Shown: piece after piece, positions 51,477 through 63,095 of the stretch
Layout of the letters: every line of letters begins with the position of its first letter
Position numbering within the stretch: position 1 is the stretch's first letter
Assembly (NCBI GenBank): GCA_963170055.1
Contig: CAUJGJ010000185.1
Span: 2,527,775-2,591,774 of the forward strand
Length of the DNA: 64,000 nt
Reading direction: 5' to 3'
DNA from: Halisarca cf. caerulea
Taxonomy: Eukaryota; Porifera; Demospongiae; Chondrillida; Halisarcidae
Position numbers and translations under genes: made by a program
Notes under the pieces: generated by a model
The model's input: the letters and a program-made list of their open reading frames with translations, nothing else
The model's database searches: none
What the model was told of the DNA's origin: nothing

Positions 51477-54400
51477 CTGTGTGAATGACATCACTCTCAT
51501 TTGAGAGGAGGCTGCCCACCTTGGTCTCCATCTTTGCCTTAATAAGTCTGAGTTGATCTGTGATGAACTACATGCACAGCTCATGCATCCTCCAGTCATG
51601 CAGCCACAGATCTCATCCCAACTCTCCCTGAACATGCTGTTTTTTCTGGGAGCCCCTATTGGTGATCATAATTCGGTGGATGCATGCAGCTATCATCACC
51701 AAATGCAACGCCGGACCTTTGAATCATGGGAGGCAGACTTCCACATTTCCAGAGGCATGACTCTTTACTACTTCTGTGCCACGTCTTGTCAATCCCTAAG
51801 ATCCTTTTCTCCTCAGGACCTCACCCTGCTTCCATTCCCCTGAATTGGCCAGATTTGATCAATTGCTCAAATCTATCACATGTACATGTGTTGTCCTCAA
51901 CTTTAACTTATCAGGTGACAGGGTGTGGACCCAGGCATCTCTCCCTGTCTCCCTAGGAGGAATTGGAGTGCGTAGAGCAGTTCAGCTTGCACATTCTGCT
52001 TTTCTAGCCTTAATTGGCTGCTGGCTGTCTTACGCTCTCTAAGGAGATTTTGCTTCTTCGTCTGCACAATTCACCATCACCGGATGCCATAGATGCACTG
52101 GCACTTTAAAAGTCCACTACTTCAGAACTCCCTCCAACTAGTCTGCCTTGCATTGCTTAGGATAGGCCCCAAACCACCTTCTGCCTCACTTCCTTTCTGA
52201 ATAATGCTCCAGACATGAGGACCAGAACAAGGTTGCTGGGTGCATCCTCCAGGGAATCAGGCGCATGGCTTAACGCCCCCCCCCGTGTCTTCCTTGGGCC
52301 TGCATTTGGACAATGACATCATAACCATCGCAGTCAGTCTACGTCTGGGAGTTGCACTCTGCCGTCCTCACCCTTACAAACAGTGGGTCTCCTGTGAATG
52401 AATTTGCTCTACATGGCCTAAGTTGTGTACATAGCCAAGGTCATCACTCTCGCCACAATGAGCTTAACGAAATCATCCACCGGTCTCTGTCTGCTGCTGG
52501 GATACCCTCTCAGAAAGAGCCTCGTGGCCTCAGTCACTAAGATGGAAAATGGCCTGATGGGGTCACCATGCTCCCATAGAACAATGGTTGTCCTTTAGTT
52601 TGGGATGCCACTTGTTCCGATACTTTGTACCATCACACCTCTCCCTCGGTCTCGCAAGTGTGGAGCTGTTGCTGGTCAAGCATAAGTGAATAAGACCTCT
52701 CAGTACCGCCACCTGGACACCACCTACACCTTCGCACCAGTTTCTGTAGAGACATTTGGAGCCTTATTCAGGAGACCTTTCACTTACTAAAAGAAGTTGG
52801 TTGCCGCCTTTGCACTAATTCTGGGGAGGGCCAATCTCTTCAACATTGAATTCAAAGGCTGTCAATTGCTATTCAATGGGGGAATGCACTGTCGATCTGT
52901 AGATCCCTTTGCTCACTCATTGACCTTGATGACATTGATTAATTCGTGACTTATATATAGGCTTAAATTTTTTGGTTTGTTTGTTTGTTTGTTTGATTTT
53001 TCTTCATTTTCTTTCCTTATGTATAGGTGCATGCATTAATTTATATAACAACAATAATAATAATAATAATAATAATAATATGATATTATAGATAGATAGA
53101 TAGATAGATAGATATCTCAACAACATGGCAGACGCTAAGTTAGTACATAATCTTTCAGCTATATTTTGATGAAGTTCGTTTATGTGCTCCTTATTTCATC
53201 AGAGAAGTGTTAGTTTAGTCAATAGTGACAATTTCCAAGTGATTTGAGTTTCCAGGGCCATAGACGGCCCACGAGTTTTTTAAACTCGAATCGCTTGTTA
53301 CTCTATTGCAAATGGACCCTGATGCAGTGAACCTTTCCAGTGGTCCTGAGGTGGTTTGTTATAGGGATGACTGTACTTCCAAAGACCTAGCTTTTATCTC
53401 TCTGTTTTCTACATGCTACCATGTGTAGGTGCTCCCGACATCTGTACTTGGTAGTGAGTGTACGTTCTGTTGTGGTTGAGTTTGATCTGTACATTCTGTG
53501 ATTGTCCACAGCATGCAAGCACCATGCACGGATGGATGTGTGTGGTTCTGTCCATGTGTTGAGGTCATCTATAGAGGAAGGTGCTACCCTTTGAGCAACC
53601 TTGACATTGGTACATTGTAGTCAGTGTACCATGCGTATGTTGTGCACAGTGTGCCAGTGTGGATGAGCCTATATGGAGTGTATGTATACATGTGTCACTA
53701 CACAAGTGTTTGCTGTCATGTGTGCATTTGTCACTACAAGTGTGTCCGCAGCATGTGTGCATGTGTTTAGGCCTAAGACTTGTACAAGTCACTGAATGTT
53801 CACTACAGTGCATACAACGTGTCAGTTCCCACAGTTTGCTATGGAAATTGATGATGATGATTTCTCATTGTCTAGACCAATGATTATCTCATTGTGCACA
53901 TTGGCGATGATGTTGTAAGAAGAGTGGAGGATGTGTGGTCTGTGTGTACTTTGAAGAAAGTGGAGCTGAGTACAAATGTGAGTTTATTATACAGCGTTTC
54001 AGCTGTCAGTCAGTAAAAGTACACTATACTTACCCATACCTTTCAGTGATGGCTTTTCCATTCAATATTATACTTAAATATCAGTTTAGATACCATCCAA
54101 GTCCATTGTACAGTATATGGACTTCTTAGGATGTATTGATGAATATACACATACCAAAAGAAATAACTGATTGTGTAATCTGTGCATGTGTACACTTTTT
54201 CACCTATTACAGTATCGTGAGCTCTCACCCCTGTGGTACAAGCTTCTTGGTGCTTTGCTGAGAGGAGTTGCTGTCAACAGCAATGACGTAATCTTTATTC
54301 TGAAAGGAAAGTCCCGTTATCTGACCAAAGATGATCTTGTCTCTCAACTGGGTCAGGAGAAAGGGAAGAGATTTGAGGTCATAGGGAGAGAAGGGGATAT

Positions 54401-57400
54401 TAACTTCATTTCCCATCCTCTAGATTCAACTTGTGAGTTGTATGTTCTAATGCACTAGTCATTGTAACCCACTCCTATTGTGAAGTTCCACCCTCCCCTC
54501 CCTCCCTGTCCTCCTCCAGGTTCATCTGGTAGTGATGGTGGACCACTAGAGGAGACACAGGACAAAGATGGTGGACTACTCCAGTCAACAATGGACACCA
54601 AAAGTACTGAAGAGTGCTCGTCAAGTAGCAATGACATGTTGTGTGTGGGTACTGTACCATGCAATGTTGGGCTAGTACAAGACCATCTACGTATACCAGA
54701 GATCATCTTGTCTCACAACTGAGTACCATCTATAGTGCTGGCCTTTAGACCATCATCCAAAACTAATATTGCAGCCATACTCACATGACATCACTTTGCT
54801 GTATTTTTCATCTTGTTCTGCTTTCCTCATCTTGTTGATACTCCAGGACCTCATCTTGTTGCTGTATGCTCCTCATCTTGTTGCTGTACTCCTCATCAAT
54901 TGTTGATGCACTAGCTCCTCATCTTTGTTGCTGTACTCCTCATCTTGTTGATGCACTAGTTCCTCATCTTTGTTGCTGTACTCCTCATCTTGTTGCTGCT
55001 CTCCTCATCTTGTTGCTGTTCTCCTCATCTTGTTGCTGTTCTCCTCATCTTGTTGCTGTTCTCCTCATCTTGTTGCTGTTCTCCTCATCTTGTTGCTGTA
55101 CTCCTCATCTTGTTGCTGTTCTCCTCATCTTGTTGCTGTACTCCTCATCTTGTTGCTATACTCCTCATCTTGTTGCTGCTCTCCTGAGTTTATGAGACAC
55201 TTCATGTCGTCAGTAGAAGAGTGAGTTTGGCAAAGTGCCGACCTCTCATTCTCCGGCACGGTTTGGGATATTCTTGTGTTTGGAGTGGACGTTGTTGTTG
55301 TACATGTCCTCCCTACGTACCTGCCCTACATGTGTGGGAGTGTGTGGTTGTACAGTGGGCACAAATGTGTGTCTCCTCTCACCTGTATGTGTGCCTACAC
55401 TCAACTGTTGTCAGTGTTGCTCCACCCACAACTGCATGTACTCATGTGTGTTTGAGGTGATGTAGTTGTACATCTACACCAAACATGCTGTGTGCTCATG
55501 AGCATGTAGTGTGATCATGTGCTATGTTTGTGTGGTTATCACACCTACCACACACCTGAAGTGGTGTTCATGTATATTCACATGCATACACATCCATGTA
55601 CATGTACAAACGTATATGTTATGCCAACATGCAGATTTCCAATTGTTTCTTGTCAACTGCAGAGAGTGTACAAGGTCCAGTGTCCTCTGAGATGCCCTCA
55701 CCTGAAGTTGGTCCAGTCATCCCTCCAACTCCTCAAGGACCACCAGGTGTGTTGTGTGTCACAAGGTGACAGGACATTGTGAAACCCCTCAATGCAGTAC
55801 ATTGTAGTCTGTTGGACACATCATTTATCAAACAAGACCTCCACCTTAATATTGTGTGTACAGTGAAACTTGCCACTCCAGACTCTTGAGGAACAAGGTA
55901 CCTGTATGAACCAGACCTTGTACTACATTTAACTGTGTGCCTTCATTACCCACATAATCTATATGGACACCTCTGTGTGTATTTTGAAAGCCAAGCGATC
56001 ACTTGAGGTTCAATGGTATTATTCTCAGGCACTGCCAGTATTTTCCATGTGGTGAGGATAGTGTAAAAGATCGAGAGCCCAAAATGTCCTTTAAATGTAT
56101 TAACATAAAGACCTTTCATCAGTTAAAGCAACGCCAGTCAGCCATTCTGCAATGAAAACCATTTGCATATAATACACAAGTGACGTATAGTACAAATTTT
56201 ACTTTATATTAATGTATTCTCTTGATCTACGTAATGCCATATTTGAGCAACTCAATCTCTGCACTCCCTAGGTATTAAATGTGTTTTGTGTTAGGCTTGT
56301 GAATCTAAAACACATGTATGCCTGCACAGGGTGTTTATAACCGTCTGTTGTTTGTTCCGATTGTGGGCAGTGCTTGTTTTCAACGTCATCAATTTGCGGC
56401 TGTTTTCAATGCGTCATTAGGCGTCTTTCAGATGACGTACGAAATTTCACGTATCAACAGAAAGGGGGAAGAAGGCGACTTTTGTGACGCTATGCCTATG
56501 TATCCGTGAAACGTCACGAAAATGGCACTTTTGTTGAGGGCGAAGATAAAGTTGCTTGGTTAGACCTCTAGATGCCTTCAAATCTCACCAAATCCAACTT
56601 TGATGGAATCTTAAGATGTTTCGGTTTATGAAAATCATTCTGGGCATAGTGCTACAATTAAGCAGTTTCTCACAATTGGACCATTTATGCTAACTTTTGG
56701 CTGTTTGAAGAGTGAAAAAACAGGTTTTTCGGTTATATAACTTTCTTACGGAAGATTATAACCTATAGCCCGTAACGATTTTCGGATAGCTCAGCACTTG
56801 TTCTGTCTTTTCGTGTTGTTTCATGTGAATTGAGAGGAATGTAAAGGTGCGACCAAGACGAAGTTTGTCTGAAACTGCTATGTATTCTTAGCTCGCTATC
56901 TTCCTCAGACAATAGAAACAATCGCTAGTTAAGTACCAACATGTGCAGAATATATACAACTTTCATCCAGTAAGAAGAACTGGGCGAAAATCTTGTCAAC
57001 TAAGTAGAAACGATCGATAAATCATGAAACTATTTCAAGACGGCCATTTTTGCATTTTATTCCTGGACGGTTATAAATACCCTGTGCGTGTTTGAGGCTG
57101 ATCTAGCTGTACATCAATACCCAAGTACATGTGCTTTGTGTTGTGAGACCAGCCGGTATATAGCAATGCCATATTTGTATTTGATCACGTTCATATGGCA
57201 AAAGCTCTAAGAAAAGCTAAAAATAGTATGTATGTACATTAGAATGCACAGTCACAAGTGTGTATGTACTGTACATAACCTTCACCTTATGTCATACATG
57301 TGGACGTTCAACTTCTTAGAAGCTACTAAAGTAGTACAAGGTCCAGTGCCCTCTGAGATGCCCTCACCTAAAGTTGGTCCAGTCAACCCTCCATCTCCTC

Positions 57401-57679
57401 AAGGACCACCAGGTGTGTTGTGTGTGAGGTTTGTCAGGTCATTGAATTGTCAACTATAGAACACTTCAGTTGGTGCTGTACACAGCCATTAGTCCCTAGA
57501 TGCATGTGTTTATGATTTCTGAACATATTGATGTACGGCAATACTTGTGCTTAGACATAATGGCAGCTATACTAGGCAATATAGCACATAGTTACCTCAA
57601 AAGAAGCACAACAAATGTACGTATACCACATTCTGATGCCAGCTTGTGTTTGTGTGTGTGTGTTTGTGTGTGTGTGCCG

Positions 57680-57712
<33 letters not shown>

Positions 57713-58296
57713 GTTTATTGATGTGGTTGTGTAACGCATCCACACGTACATATTTAAGGTCTTAGTATTGTACAAATACGTACACTTTCACTTATGTATA
57801 TACTATACTTTGGTCACATGTTCTTATCCTTTCACTCTCTTTCAACTCAAATATCAGCTGAGTCCACCAATGAGACCTCATCCACGTCCCTTTTGAAGCC
57901 TAAAGAAGACATTTCCAGTAAACTCCAACTGTCTGTCTATGGTGAGCTAATGACATTCATGACTTAAGGTTCAGAATAGGATACCCCTCAACTTTCCATT
58001 CCCAAATCCCCACAGACCAGATTCCATCAGATGTTGGATTGTTATCTGTTTGGGAGGAGATACCAAAATGGGAAATTCCCATCTATCTTGGTGTGCCTGT
58101 GGTTCAAGTACAGAGCCTCGAACATGAGAGAATGGGCGGAGTGAAGGCATTATGCTTTTGGCGAGATGGTAAATGTAAGGGTTCTCCTCCTACCTGGACG
58201 AAGCTACTTGATGCTGTAGAATGCAGCGAAGGTCCCCTCATTAGAGAAGAGCTAGCAGCTAAAGTGTCTACTGACAAGACGTGGACATGTAAATGA
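33135..58296 (+). CDS. NLR-like gene B: myristoylation signal, NACHT, LRR, Pro-rich linker, Death-like
   Basis: Paralogue of gene A. Coding exons: 33135-33195, 36437-36471, 37695-39405, 40785-40924, 46883-47084, 47284-47429, 47512-47640, 47717-47800, 48466-48574, 50472-50620, 53876-53977, 54213-54432, 54520-54648, 55663-55746, 57320-57412, 57858-57941 and 58016-58296. All junction phases agree, giving about 1252 residues ending at TGA 58294-58296. No internal stop occurs on this path. A short form would stop at 54722. It is expected to be a membrane-tethered cytoplasmic NTPase receptor signalling through a C-terminal death fold (inference). The least certain exon is 53876-53977, whose acceptor differs from that of gene A. 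Confidence 0.82.
33363..33571. mobile_element. MITE with CTAGTCTCGCGTAGCCAGAC ends
   Basis: The left CTAGTCTCGCGTAGCCAGAC is inverted at the right as GTCTGGCTATGCGAGACTA. Same family as 48646-48762 and probably 49720-49826. Intron 1 of gene B. Confidence 0.8.
33985..34330 (+). pseudogene. Unrecognised coding-like remnant
   Basis: A + frame reads RPAEQAKQRKKEQKALTWD then, after a break, VKLLSAGRTAHIQPQTRL. It looks like protein-coding sequence but I do not recognise the family. Probably a retroelement or transposon remnant in intron 1 of gene B. Confidence 0.3.
34728..36289 (+). mobile_element. hAT-like element with inner coding remnant
   Basis: The left end GGGGCGGATCTAGG and the right end CCTAGATCTGCAGCTG are inverted. 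AATAGTA flanks both sides (34721-34727 and 36290-36296) as a likely target duplication. Inside, at about 35060-35250, a + frame reads SVTSKTYRSRDKIALVLLPE then INSGRMLSWKIQDNPRGTS. Further frames (35252-35536, 35594-35863) follow after stops. The protein is not recognised. Confidence 0.6.
36437..36471 (+). CDS. Gene B exon 2
   Basis: A 35-nt exon, phase 1-0, ESADSLQKSSKN. Acceptor CCCACAG, donor GTAAGA. Counterpart of 4347-4381. Confidence 0.82.
36472..37694. other. Gene B intron 2
   Basis: 1.2 kb, homologous to the outer ends of gene A intron 2 (7.7 kb). It carries the shared degenerate MITE at about 36780-36930 and none of the later insertions seen in gene A. Confidence 0.7.
37695..39405 (+). 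CDS. Gene B NACHT exon
   Basis: A 570-codon exon. Walker A GAPGCGKTT falls at about protein residues 124-132, Walker B MILDGFDE near 203-210, and FVTTRPS near 238. A winged-helix-like region with MSRIPLVLK and FNHKTVQETLAA follows, then the first LRR unit (LEELVLWGSG, SLRKLSL). Acceptor CTCCTCCAG. The first codon GTG is an internal Val, not a start. The open frame past 39405 to 39731 is intronic: the donor GTGCGT is shared with gene A. Confidence 0.94.
39406..40784. other. Gene B intron 3
   Basis: Homologous to the gene A intron at its ends. A GGGGCGTATCTAGCC motif at about 40153 resembles a hAT-type end, but no partner was found. Confidence 0.4.
40785..40924 (+). CDS. Gene B LRR exon 4
   Basis: Phase 1-0 exon, FKEFGRNLKVCHNLKSIVF then VASGIEEMELVFFYHE. 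Counterpart of 14845-14981. Confidence 0.87.
41066..41342. repeat. (CA)n microsatellite
   Basis: About 240 bp of CA with CATGCA and CATACA interruptions. Confidence 0.97.
41490..42915. repeat. Cluster of palindromic and duplicated non-coding repeats
   Basis: Contains CCCCGTTTCCGGGGTA/CCCGTAACCGGGGTA and the inverted pair ATAGTTATACAATGGCA (about 42000) / TGCCATTGTATAACTAT (about 42080). It also has two ~300-bp spaced copies of GATAACCTGGATATCA...ACCCGGGTGATAACTAC, and a CACAAATTTGTGAAA pair near 42838 and 42860. Probably stacked foldback elements. No protein. Confidence 0.65.
43207..43480. repeat. (TG)n microsatellite
   Basis: TG-rich with TGCATG and GTTTGTG interruptions; pure TG core near 43425-43475. 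Confidence 0.95.
44100..44670 (+). pseudogene. RecQ-like DEAH helicase fragment, broken
   Basis: The + reading contains ALSEDQTAAIRSVTSRWDT, Walker A CLPTGHGKS, then after frame changes FIDEAHCV (motif II, nt about 44547-44570). The spacing fits the first RecA-like domain of RecQ-type helicases. Several stops and shifts make it a pseudogene. Such helicases occur as passengers or domesticated copies in invertebrate transposons (from memory). Confidence 0.7.
44920..45400 (+). pseudogene. Transposon protein fragment (MULE-type domain, GDGDSS)
   Basis: Reads CYRNWSGSSTSMESDIITEG, GLRYMSVIGDGDSSVMANIQ and VEKIKCANHACKAYRSRLE, matching my memory of a Mutator-like transposase domain that invertebrate genomes often place next to YqaJ. 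It ends in shifted frames near 45400. Confidence 0.65.
45425..46016. mobile_element. TA-target MITE with internal duplication
   Basis: The left end CAGTCGACTCCTGATATAAAGAACC is inverted at the right as GGTTCTTTATAAGTGGAGTCCACTG, flanked by TA. Internally a ~180-bp block (AATGCTTTTCTTCACTACTC to TTCTTTATAA) is present twice in tandem, at about 45615 and 45790. It splits the transposon pseudogene either side of it. Confidence 0.85.
46040..46575 (+). pseudogene. Continuation of the broken transposon protein
   Basis: Reads LRIPPGLLNKVLPWGDRIVM then LISSETSNLAE, and in another frame GSFQHRCDAAHAGL. This is the segment that normally follows the GDGDSS domain in the same protein family. Frameshifted and non-functional. 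Confidence 0.6.
46883..47800 (+). CDS. Gene B LRR exons 5-8
   Basis: Exons 46883-47084, 47284-47429, 47512-47640 and 47717-47800. Representative pieces: KTLVNLSICIF, AKALKELNVDLM, CELEELVATSEQ and NQNVSQLGIRYDDW. Phases 0-1, 1-0, 0-0 and 0-0. The donor after 47640 is GTGTGG, weaker than the GTGAGG in gene A. Short introns (~80-200 bp) are conserved between the paralogues. Confidence 0.86.
48466..48574 (+). CDS. Gene B LRR exon 9
   Basis: Phase 0-1 exon with IPSLVETLAHAHHISHLTW. Counterpart of 20067-20175. Confidence 0.85.
48646..48762. mobile_element. MITE with 8-bp target duplication and empty site in gene A
   Basis: The left end TAGTCTCATGTAGCCAGACC is inverted at the right as ATCTGGCTACGCGAGACTA. 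TCCCTGCC flanks both sides. At the paralogous place in gene A (about 20237-20262) the sequence reads ACACTCCTACCTGCTGATCA without insertion. Confidence 0.88.
49019..49059. repeat. Perfect 20-bp-arm hairpin
   Basis: AGAAAGCCTGAAGTGCATGC (49019-49038), one spacer base, then its exact complement at 49040-49059. Confidence 0.92.
49720..49826. repeat. Long palindrome, CTAGTCTCG family
   Basis: Arms of about 45 bp (CCTAGTCTCGTGAGCCAGAC... and ...GTCTGGCTCGCAAGACTAGG) around a short AGAGGCACCCC-type loop. GGTCC/GGGTCC flanks both sides. Ends match the 33363 and 48646 elements. Confidence 0.85.
50472..50620 (+). CDS. Gene B LRR exon 10
   Basis: Phase 1-0 exon, PNWYQLVIDGLMCRHVCHLE then HQAEQLEEFSLDIQ. 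Counterpart of 22344-22492. Confidence 0.87.
51199..51475. repeat. (GATA)n then (TG)n
   Basis: TAGA tetranucleotide repeat to about 51378, then TG to 51475. GATA repeats reappear at 53088-53113. Confidence 0.97.
51485..52945 (+). pseudogene. Non-LTR retroelement 3' ORF, degenerate
   Basis: Largest copy in the window. Frames read FFLGAPIGDHNSVDA, then VWTQASLPVSLGGIGVRRAV, FALHGLSCVHSQGHHSRHNE, HRSLSAAGIPSQKEPRGLS, WPDGVTMLP and LVWDATCSDT. This order matches the region after the RT domain in LINE-type proteins of this kind. Stops and shifts break it at 51842, 52040, 52538 and beyond. The TAATAATAATAA tail at 53051 may be its 3' end. Confidence 0.72.
53876..53977 (+). CDS. Gene B exon 11 (acidic tract mostly lost)
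   Basis: Reads TNDYLIVHIGDDVVRRVEDV then WSVCTLKKVELSTN, donor GTGAGT. The second half matches the end of the gene A acidic exon. A possible upstream acceptor at 53834 (CCCACAG, followed by FAMEIDDDDFSL) would run into a stop, so the acceptor TTGTCTAG at 53875 is preferred. This exon is shorter than that of gene A by 58 codons. Confidence 0.6.
54213..54432 (+). CDS. Gene B exon 12
   Basis: Phase 0-1 exon, YRELSPLWYKLLGALLRGVA then LTKDDLVSQLGQEKGKRFEV. Counterpart of 23831-24038, with four extra codons at the start. Confidence 0.85.
54520..54722 (+). CDS. Gene B exon 13 with alternative end
   Basis: Same design as gene A 24544-24746: internal donor G|GTACTG at 54648/54649 or stop TGA 54720-54722 after IPEIILSHN. 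Confidence 0.7.
54850..55190. repeat. 20-bp minisatellite (CTCCTCATCTTGTTGCTGTT)n
   Basis: Gene B counterpart of the gene A array. More irregular at its 5' end, with a GATGCACTAG interruption. Confidence 0.93.
55663..55746 (+). CDS. Gene B linker exon 14
   Basis: Phase 1-1, ESVQGPVSSEMPSPEVGPVI then PPTPQGPPG. Confidence 0.78.
56328..57086. mobile_element. MITE with CAGGGTRTTTATAAC ends, copy 2
   Basis: Left CAGGGTGTTTATAACCG, right CGGTTATAAATACCCTG. The interior is the reverse complement of 17409-18164. Confidence 0.85.
57320..57412 (+). CDS. Gene B linker exon 15
   Basis: Phase 1-1, EATKVVQGPVPSEMPSPKVG then PVNPPSPQGPPG. Counterpart of 27599-27691. Confidence 0.78.
57650..57712. repeat. 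(TG)n microsatellite
   Basis: TG run with GCCGG and TTTG interruptions. Confidence 0.93.
57858..57941 (+). CDS. Gene B linker exon 16
   Basis: Phase 1-1, AESTNETSSTSLLKPKEDIS then SKLQLSVYG; acceptor ATATCAG, donor GTGAGC. Ser/Thr-rich. Not found in gene A. Confidence 0.7.
58016..58296 (+). CDS. Gene B Death-domain-like last exon
   Basis: Phase-1 exon of 93 codons including TGA. Key pieces: WEIPIYLGVPVVQVQSLE, VKALCFWRDGK, PPTWTKLLDAVECSEGP and LIREELAAKV. The order LG(V)-x-I/V..., W near the middle, TWxxLLxAV and a final A/L helix fits a Death domain, the homotypic adaptor module of apoptotic and immune signalling. The frame ends DKTWTCK. It occupies the place that the CARD-like exon has in gene A. 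Assignment by pattern. Confidence 0.68.
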
Positions 58297-58323
58297 TTTC
58301 TGATGGTTGTATTGTAGGTGTGA

Positions 58324-58540
<217 letters not shown>

Positions 58541-59225
58541 ATGTAGACATGTATCTCTGCAGATACGTGTGGATGTAGTATAGCATTTAACCTATGTTAT
58601 ATAGGACAAATGGCTCATTCAATACCTAATTGGTAAAGACATTTTGTAATTATTCAGCCATTTTTCTGGTTACATTGTTGTACATATACAAATGAGGTAT
58701 ATACACTGTATCTTTATAGCAATGATTCCACGTGGTTTAGCTGTAGGATTCCCAAATGTAGTTGAGGCAGTAATGGCACTGTTTGGCTATTGTCAGTTGA
58801 TATCAATCAGAGACTCAGTGTTCAGTTTCAATAGTTCTAAGAATTTGATTAAAACCTAAACACCGGATGACCATGAAGCCAAACTATCAGACAAGGCTAA
58901 TGGCCTCTGCGAAATAAAGTACATCAGCAGATTTCATTATATACTGTATCTTTTACGTCAAGCTGGTTGGTCAGCCAACCAGCTGATTGAATGTTCCCAA
59001 TTTCTTCTGCCTTATTCTTACTCGGGAAGTAACAGATGGCAAACTGATATATTGGGCCCTGCCTTTGTGCAAGTGTGTGTGTGCATGCATGCTTGTGCTC
59101 AATCATGCATGCATGAATTCTTGTGTATGTGTGTGTATTAAAAAATATTGTCTATTACATTATGCAAATGTACTGGCTCCCATTCCTCCAGTCTACAGCT
59201 GTACAGCAACTCCTTCAGTGACATT
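58541..59225. other. 3' flank of gene B
   Basis: AT-rich; no gene seen. The minus-strand frame 59106-58924 is unsupported. Confidence 0.5.
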
Positions 59226-59229
59226 CCCT

Positions 59230-59740
<511 letters not shown>

Positions 59741-59777
59741 AGAGAGAAATCATGGACAAACACTTTAGTGCCATTTA

Positions 59778-60140
59778 CACATTCTGTTCCATCCTCTATT
59801 TCTATAGGACGAGAGAACACACATGAACCATGAACATGTAACTTATATACATAAACATGCATGTAACTTGCATGCATGAACATGTAACATGCATTTCGTG
59901 AGTCTTACACGAAGAAATAACCTTAAGTTAGTTCGAATAGAGGCTGTTTAAGAATGTTTTCACTACAGTGCATGACTCCATGTGATAACAGCAGTACCCA
60001 GTTTAATAATCTGTAATATGATATTGACTTACATGGTAATATAAATAAGAACTCTTCTAAGACTTTAGTTAGTACATAAAACTGGTTCTAGCTTTTATAC
60101 TTGCCTTTGTTCATTACCTAGTTTTGTAGCCAAAAATTAT
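59778..60140. other. Flank homologous to 29148-29370
   Basis: CACATTCTGTTCCATCCTCT and CTTTTATACTTGCCTT match the gene A 3' flank, marking the end of the duplicated segment. Confidence 0.7.
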
Positions 60141-61081
60141 TAATTTTGTTGCATTGATCTTTATTCCATGTGGCCAGTATAAGGGAAAATGAGCAAAAAT
60201 TAATCTATAGTCATGCAGCTATGTAGAAGATACGTACAATCGATATAATTGGAGGATCATACTGTTTCAAGATTTATAGATGCGGCTGTTTTCTATATTT
60301 TTTATAATATATTATATATTATTATAATTAGCTATCCACAATACTATACGCATAGCAAAGCAATATTATAATATACACACAAGTACATATGCATATATAT
60401 TCACGTATGCAGTATAAGCTCATGCCTATATACAAACCCCATGCAATCTTAATGTATAATAGTTTGCATGAGGAGTGTATGCATGCATATTATTGCAAGG
60501 CTCATTATAATGTTATCGTGTCTATATATAAGATGACAATAATAAATTATGTATTACAGTACGTACAATGTGTGCTACCTCTAAATCTCTGGATTAATTG
60601 TATATATTATATGTCATGCAGAAATCCGCTGTGTATGAACAGCTGGTGTTAGACTGCATGTGGGTACCATGCAGGTACGCACATATATACACCGGCCCTT
60701 CCTTGGATATCATTGCATGTGTATACCTATATATATAATTCCAAGTTCTTTGAAATTAATAAGGAAGTGGTGTGCATGTGTGAATCCATGCAAGGTAAAT
60801 TTGTATCCTACAAACAGTGAGATGCATGATATAATTTATATCATTAAATTAATTACACTAGTATTCAATTAATTATGCTTATTTGACAATTTGTACAATT
60901 TGTGATTTAATTTACTATAGCCACTGGCCCACCATGCATGTACATGCATGAACTATAATATTATAGTAAAAACAAAATATTAAACTGTAGGTATAGCATA
61001 AAGATCACTCAAACTGAGTAAAAGAGCTAGAGATCAATCTTTCAGTGGAGATCAGTTTCTTGCAACCCTGGATGTACTGTA
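60141..61081. other. AT-rich intergenic DNA
   Basis: TATTATAATA and TGCATGCA motifs; nothing recognised. It separates convergent gene B (+) and the ankyrin gene (-). Confidence 0.5.

Positions 61082-63095
<2,014 letters not shown>

Larger units (their letters stand above)
51123..53298 (+). mobile_element. Hairpin-ended repeat, copy 4, split by insertion
   Basis: The left part, 51123-51198, has GGGCCGCC, CACCAGAAGTGTCCGGAACG and ATGTCTATATA. The right part, 53117-53298, has CAACAACATGGCAGACG through the terminal AAACTCGAATCGCTT. About 1.9 kb of tetranucleotide/TG repeat and LINE sequence lies between them, inside the former TA core. Confidence 0.85.

Noticed and set aside
53834..53875. Upstream acceptor for gene B exon 11 (FAMEIDDDD...)
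   Set aside because: In the required phase it reads into TAA before the conserved end; kept only as a sign of past frameshift.
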